Assembly (NCBI RefSeq): GCF_004000885.1 | Contig: NZ_BIMC01000003.1 | Coordinates: 124,001-188,000 of the forward strand | Length of the DNA: 64,000 bases | Direction: 5' to 3' | Origin: Paenibacillus glucanolyticus NBRC 15330 | GTDB taxonomy: Bacteria; Bacillota; Bacilli; Paenibacillales; Paenibacillaceae | Program-made: the position numbers and the translations under genes | Notes under the pieces: generated by a model | Seen by the model: only the letters and a program-made list of their open reading frames with translations | Told to the model about the DNA's origin: nothing | Databases searched by the model: none | In this document: piece by piece, positions 60,367 through 64,000 of the stretch | Numbering within the stretch: position 1 is the first letter of the stretch | Layout: each line of letters starts with the position of its first letter

Positions 60367-61162
60367 TCTCTTTTTCCCCTTTTAATAGATTGTATGTGAT
60401 GCATATAGGTTTCGCGGTGCGGGGATCGCGGCCGATCTCTGCATCGATATGGAATACTTTCTTTAATACATCGTGGGAGATAACCTCTTCCGGATCTCCG
60501 GCTTGAATGATGTCTCCGTCTTTCATCGCAATGATGTAATCAGCGAATCTTGCAGCCTGGTTGAGATCATGCAGAACCATGACAATGGTACGCTGCTGCT
60601 CGATATTCAGCTTCTCCAGAAGCTCCAGAATTTCAAGCTGATGCGCCATATCCAGATAAGTGGTCGGCTCGTCGAGGAAAATCATCTCGGTCTCCTGCGC
60701 AAGTGCCATCGCAATCCATACCCGCTGGCGCTGCCCACCGGACAGAGCATCCACCGAGCGATATTTATATTCCTGGGTTCCCGTAACCTCCAGTGCCCAG
60801 TCAATGACTTCCATATCCTGCTTGGACAAGCGGCCAAAACCGCGCTGATGTGGATAGCGGCCATAAGATACCAGCTCGCCAACGGTCAGTCCGCCTGGCC
60901 CTTCGGGTGTCTGAGGCAGAATTGCGAGTTTCTTCGCCAGCAGCTTCGTGTTCATCTTGGCGATTTCTTCTCCATCGAGAATGGCGGCTCCGGCTTGATA
61001 GGGAATAATGCGGGTAACGGCTTTCAAAAGAGTAGACTTGCCGCAGCCGTTAGGACCGATAATAGTTGTGATTCTTTTATCAGGAATATCTACATTAAGA
61101 CGATTCAATATCAGATTCTCGCCGTAGCCGACGCTTATTCGATCTGTACTTAGGCGAATCAT
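60290..61162 (-). CDS. Iron-siderophore ABC ATPase (FhuC/YusV-like)
   Basis: The 290-residue ATPase has Walker A GPNGCGKST, Q-loop LPQTPE, signature LSGGQRQRVWIAMALAQ, Walker B MIFLDEPTTYLD and H-loop VLHDLN. ATG 61162 is chosen, with GGAGG 7 bases upstream; ATG 61165 is adjacent, and the frame is open to 61294. The family normally ends near KPICITYNLL; here about 30 more polar residues follow that overlap the binding-protein gene, so the tail may be a recent extension after a stop loss. First gene of the operon, behind a Fur box. Confidence 0.92.
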   Translation of the reverse strand: MIRLSTDRISVGYGENLILNRLNVDIPDKRITTIIGPNGCGKSTLLKAVTRIIPYQAGAAILDGEEIAKMNTKLLAKKLAILPQTPEGPGGLTVGELVSYGRYPHQRGFGRLSKQDMEVIDWALEVTGTQEYKYRSVDALSGGQRQRVWIAMALAQETEMIFLDEPTTYLDMAHQLEILELLEKLNIEQQRTIVMVLHDLNQAARFADYIIAMKDGDIIQAGDPEEVISHDVLKKVFHIDAEIGRDPRTAKPICITYNLLKGEKENVLKTEQNDNYEEATHPVYRTAVHS

Positions 61163-61193
61163 CATGTCACCTCCAGAATAGTTAGCAATCAAA

Positions 61194-61208
61194 CGATAAT
61201 GATTCTCA
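61194..61208 (-). promoter_or_regulatory. Fur box upstream of the siderophore uptake operon
   Basis: On the minus strand TGAGAATCATTATCG matches the Bacillus 7-1-7 Fur motif TGATAATNATTATCA at 12 of 14 defined positions. It lies 32 bases before the ATPase start. Confidence 0.75.
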
Positions 61209-61413
61209 ATTTCATCCATAAATATAATGTGGAGGCGCGCCGTTGTCAATAAATATCTTAATGGAAATTTCAAATAATATTCATGTTTCTTCATAATAAT
61301 AACAACATGTAGGTTATGGTCTTATGGAATGACTGTATATAGGCGAAATTATGACAAAATGAATTTTTTATAAATGTTTGATTGTAAAACAGAGGAAGTC
61401 AACGTATACTAAT

Positions 61414-61433
61414 TGATAATGATAATCATTTAC
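61414..61433 (+). promoter_or_regulatory. Fur box upstream of the NAD(P)/FAD reductase gene
   Basis: TGATAATGATAATCATTTAC contains 16 of 19 bases of the classical Fur consensus and 13 of 14 of the 7-1-7 form. It lies about 55 bases before the reductase start. The 61209-61413 stretch between the two Fur boxes is AT-rich and holds no gene I can support. Confidence 0.85.
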
Positions 61434-61485
61434 GTTACAAGGTGATCACAACAGCCTTTTAATCTATAGACCGGGAGTGAAATGC

Positions 61486-62535
61486 ATGAGTGGGAATGAG
61501 ATATTTGATGTAACCGTTATTGGTGGAGGACCAGCAGGATTATATTCTGCTTTTTATAGTGGACTGCGTGGAATGAAGACCAAGATTATAGAATATCAAC
61601 CCATGCTAGGCGGGAAGGTTCACGTCTATCCGGAGAAAATGATATGGGATGTCGGAGGGCTGACGCCGACTCCGGGCGCGAAGCTGATCGAACAGATGGT
61701 TCAGCAAGGCTTGACGTTTAATCCCGAAGTGCTGCTAAACGAGAAAGTGGAATCGATTGTCCGCAACGAGGAAGGGCTATTCGAATTACATACCGCGCAT
61801 TCCGGCGTGCATCTGTCCAGAACGGTTATCGTGGCGGTCGGCGGAGGCATCCTGAATCCGCAGAAGCTGAAGATTGAAGGAGCAGAGCGGTTTGAAGTGT
61901 CGAACCTGAATTACACGGTGAAGTCCCTGCAGCATTTCAAGGGCAAGACCGTCATCGTGTCGGGCGGAGGAAATTCGGCGGTGGATTGGGCAAACGAGTT
62001 GGAGCCTGTGGCGGAGAAGGTGTTCCTGGCCTATCGCAAGGGCGAATTGTCGGGTCATGAAGCCCAGGTGGAGCAGTTGATGAACAGTAAGGCGACCTGT
62101 CATCTCAATACATCAATCACGAAGCTTATTGCTTCCGATAATCATGAGGTGATCGAGCGGGTGGAACTGACCAATAACGAGACGGGGGAAGTTTCGTATC
62201 TGGCCGTGGACGAAGTCATCATTAACCATGGCTACGAACGGGATATGTCGCTCTTGGAGAACAGCAAGCTCGAGATTGAACGGAAAGACGACTATTATAT
62301 TGCGGGCAACGCAAGCTGTAAATCCTCCGTACCCGGACTGTATGCCGCAGGTGACATCCTGCATTTTGACGGGAAGCTGCACTTGATTGCGGGTGCTTTC
62401 CAGGATGCAGCGAATGCGGTGAACAGCGCGAAGCAATTCATTGAACCGGACGCCACAAGTTACGCCATGGTTTCTTCGCATAATGATGTATTTAAGGAAC
62501 GAAATCGCGAATTAGTGAAGCAATTGATCAATTAG
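61486..62535 (+). CDS. NAD(P)/FAD-dependent oxidoreductase, ferredoxin-NADP reductase type (YcgT/YumC-like)
   Basis: The 349-residue flavoprotein has the FAD site VTVIGGGPAGLYSAFYSGLRG at 10-30, the NAD(P) site VIVSGGGNSAVDWANEL near 155 and the C-terminal FAD motif GLYAAGDILHFDGKLHLIAG near 285. The CxxC of thioredoxin reductases is absent, as in the thioredoxin-reductase-like ferredoxin/flavodoxin NADP reductases of Bacillus. ATG 61486 has GGGAG 8 bases upstream; GTG 61477 is in frame. Its Fur box and position opposite the uptake operon suggest it supplies electrons for release of iron from siderophores, an inference. Confidence 0.9.
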   Translation: MSGNEIFDVTVIGGGPAGLYSAFYSGLRGMKTKIIEYQPMLGGKVHVYPEKMIWDVGGLTPTPGAKLIEQMVQQGLTFNPEVLLNEKVESIVRNEEGLFELHTAHSGVHLSRTVIVAVGGGILNPQKLKIEGAERFEVSNLNYTVKSLQHFKGKTVIVSGGGNSAVDWANELEPVAEKVFLAYRKGELSGHEAQVEQLMNSKATCHLNTSITKLIASDNHEVIERVELTNNETGEVSYLAVDEVIINHGYERDMSLLENSKLEIERKDDYYIAGNASCKSSVPGLYAAGDILHFDGKLHLIAGAFQDAANAVNSAKQFIEPDATSYAMVSSHNDVFKERNRELVKQLIN

Positions 62536-62561
62536 AACGAAGGCATGCCGTTTTACTAGAA

Positions 62562-62595
62562 GAGAAGCGAGGGAATCCGAGCTTCTTTTTTTTTT
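62562..62595 (+). terminator. Rho-independent terminator of the reductase gene
   Basis: AGAAGC at 62563-62568 pairs with GCTTCT at 62581-62586, followed by nine further T. Confidence 0.75.
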
Positions 62596-62731
62596 GCGTT
62601 CCCCTATTGTTCTTGATAATCCCTGAAGTAATCAACGGGCCGTAGCTGATCAGCTGCGCCATCAGAGTCAGGGCGCCCTTTGATCTGATTCCCTAAGGAA
62701 ACCGTCAACAAATGGACGCCCTGCGGTTCTT

Positions 62732-63715
62732 TCAAAACGTGACAAAACCCATCGCTTTCTTGGCTGCAAGGAGTGTTCCGCTGGCGGTTTCGGCAGCCCG
62801 CTGGGCCCCGTCCATCAAGATGCGGTCAAGCTCGGAAGAATCCACAATTTGATGGAACTTCTCTTGAATCGGAAGCAGCTTCTCAATGACCACCTCGGCC
62901 AATTCCTTCTTGAAGGTGCCATACCCCTGACCTTCATATCGTTTCTCGATGACGGAGATATCTTCCTCGGAGAATACGGAATAAATCTCGATCAGATTGC
63001 TGACAGCAGGCTTCTGCTCCCAATCGTGACGAACCTCGCCTTCGGAGTCGGTAACGGCTTTGGAGAACTTCCTGCGGATATCCTCCGGCGAATCCATCAT
63101 GTGGACGCAGCTGTTCTTGTTGGGATTGCTCTTGCTCATCTTCTTCGATGGATCATCCAATCCCATGACGCGGGAGCCAATGTCCTGAATGATCGGCTCA
63201 GGGATTATAAACGTGCTGCCAAACCGGTTATTAAAGCGCTCCGCCACATCACGGGTCAGCTCCAGATGCTGCTTCTGGTCGTCGCCGACAGGCACATGCG
63301 TTGCCTGATAGAGGAGCACATCGGCCGCCATCAGGACCGGGTACGTAAACAGTGCCGAGCTCACTGTATCTTTCCCTTCCGATTTCTCCTTGAATTGGGT
63401 CATTCGCTTTAACTCCCCGAAATGTGCCTGCGTCTCCAGCAGCCAGCTAAGCTCGGCATGGGCAGGGACCTGCGATTGCAGAAAGATCGTCGCTTTACGG
63501 GGATCCACGCCCGACGCGACGTACAGAGCCGCTATGTCCCGCGTACGCTTATGCAGCTTCTTAGGATCCTGATACACCGTTACCGCATGAAGATCGGGCA
63601 CAAAGAAATAGGATTCGTAATCATGCTGCAGGTTCACATACTGGCGAAGGGCGCCTCCGTATCCGCCGATATTCAAATCTCCGCTGGGTTTGATGCCTGA
63701 CAATAATCGATTCAT
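62732..63715 (-). CDS. trpS: Tryptophan-tRNA ligase
   Basis: The 327-residue class I synthetase charges tRNA-Trp. The HIGH-equivalent region reads SGIKPSGDLNIGGYGGALRQ at 5-24, the middle has PVLMAADVLLYQATHVPVGDDQKQHLELTRD, and KMSKS is present as KKMSKSNPN near 193. ATG 63715 has AGGAGG 7 bases upstream; the open frame to 63754 lies in the T-box terminator region and is not expected to be translated. The N-I-G-G variant of the HIGH motif marks the second TrpS lineage seen in many Firmicutes. Expression is governed by the T-box upstream. Confidence 0.96.
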   Translation of the reverse strand: MNRLLSGIKPSGDLNIGGYGGALRQYVNLQHDYESYFFVPDLHAVTVYQDPKKLHKRTRDIAALYVASGVDPRKATIFLQSQVPAHAELSWLLETQAHFGELKRMTQFKEKSEGKDTVSSALFTYPVLMAADVLLYQATHVPVGDDQKQHLELTRDVAERFNNRFGSTFIIPEPIIQDIGSRVMGLDDPSKKMSKSNPNKNSCVHMMDSPEDIRRKFSKAVTDSEGEVRHDWEQKPAVSNLIEIYSVFSEEDISVIEKRYEGQGYGTFKKELAEVVIEKLLPIQEKFHQIVDSSELDRILMDGAQRAAETASGTLLAAKKAMGFVTF

Positions 63716-63739
63716 TACACACCTCCTGATGATTTGGAA

Positions 63740-64000
63740 CAACACAAAAAACACCTCATCCCCCTATGGGACGAAGTGTAACTCCGCGGTACCACCCGAA
63801 TTCGACTGAAGTGTCGCACTTAAGCATGACATAGGAACTTGACTGCTCGTTGTTTCCTGTCATCTCTCCCAAGGTAACGGAGGAGCACCGTCAAGGCCTA
63901 CTGCTCAAGCGTTTCAGAGGTTCGGGTTGAAGCGAGAAGATCCATTCACATATTCCAGGGTACCGGGCCTCGCACCAACCGCCGGTTCGCTTTAACCTTG
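63740..64000 (-). promoter_or_regulatory. Tryptophan T-box leader of trpS (5' end beyond the window)
   Basis: On the minus strand the canonical T-box GGGTGGTACCGCGG spans 63797-63784. A terminator with stem CACTTCGTCCC / GGGATGAGGTG (63779-63752) and a T-run follows. In Stem I the loop-E GAA (63947-63945) is directly followed by the specifier TGG (63944-63942), the Trp codon, which agrees with the gene downstream. The AGUA part of the specifier loop and the promoter lie beyond 64000. Confidence 0.95.

Overview
The window reads as a chromosomal segment of a low-to-mid GC, spore-forming Firmicute, most likely Paenibacillus. That placement is inferred from AGGAGG-type ribosome sites, frequent TTG/GTG starts, bceRSAB and mtlARFD arrangements of the Bacillales type, a T-box leader on trpS and Fur boxes of the Bacillus type. 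I see no rRNA or tRNA gene, intact insertion sequence, prophage or CRISPR array.

Layout. 1-3.1 kb: selO and an APH-fold kinase-like gene. 3.1-9.1 kb: a minus-strand exopolysaccharide-type operon (IcaA/PgaC-like synthase, acyltransferase, GH18), divergent from an RsbQ-like hydrolase paired with a PAS-GGDEF protein. 9.3-15 kb: catalase-related peroxidase, CdsA-like enzyme, NlpC/P60-like protein, a methyltransferase remnant, cupin, SDR, yjdM and a TauE/SafE permease. 15-20.5 kb: cell-envelope genes (GH8, membrane-tethered polysaccharide deacetylase, coiled-coil protein, GDPD) and an FHA-winged-helix regulator. 20.7-24.1 kb: a GH9 enzyme and an ECF sigma factor/anti-sigma-like pair whose sigma gene needs a -1 frameshift. 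24.5-29.7 kb: mannitol operon mtlA-mtlR-mtlF-mtlD. 29.9-40.7 kb: greA, an MFS pump, two small coat-like proteins, a GIY-YIG protein, ArsR-AHSA1, an LLM oxidoreductase, a class A beta-lactamase, a Crp/Fnr regulator, a HAD phosphatase, a lactone-oxidase remnant, DUF3888 and DinB proteins. 40.8-45.3 kb: bceRSAB. 45.6-53 kb: a copper-amine-oxidase-like lipoprotein, an EamA transporter and a 1248-residue LPXTG adhesin with its own sortase. 53.2-57.1 kb: XRE regulator plus second-type peptide deformylase, a ring-cleaving dioxygenase and a BCCT transporter. 57.3-62.5 kb: Fur-controlled hydroxamate-siderophore uptake genes and a divergent NAD(P)/FAD reductase. 62.7-64 kb: trpS with a tryptophan T-box that runs off the right edge.

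The strongest candidates for something new are: (1) a slippery heptamer T_TTT_TTC exactly where the sigma-factor gene must shift by -1, with the unshifted frame running straight into the anti-sigma-like gene; (2) an RsbQ hydrolase coupled to a diguanylate cyclase instead of the usual RsbP phosphatase, sharing an intergenic region with a surface-polysaccharide operon; (3) a long inverted repeat in the adhesin leader that holds the ribosome site in one arm; and (4) an XRE-deformylase operon with a perfect palindrome inside its own promoter. Several other promoters carry well-placed palindromic operators. All functional calls rest on motif and family recognition by eye; no database search was run.
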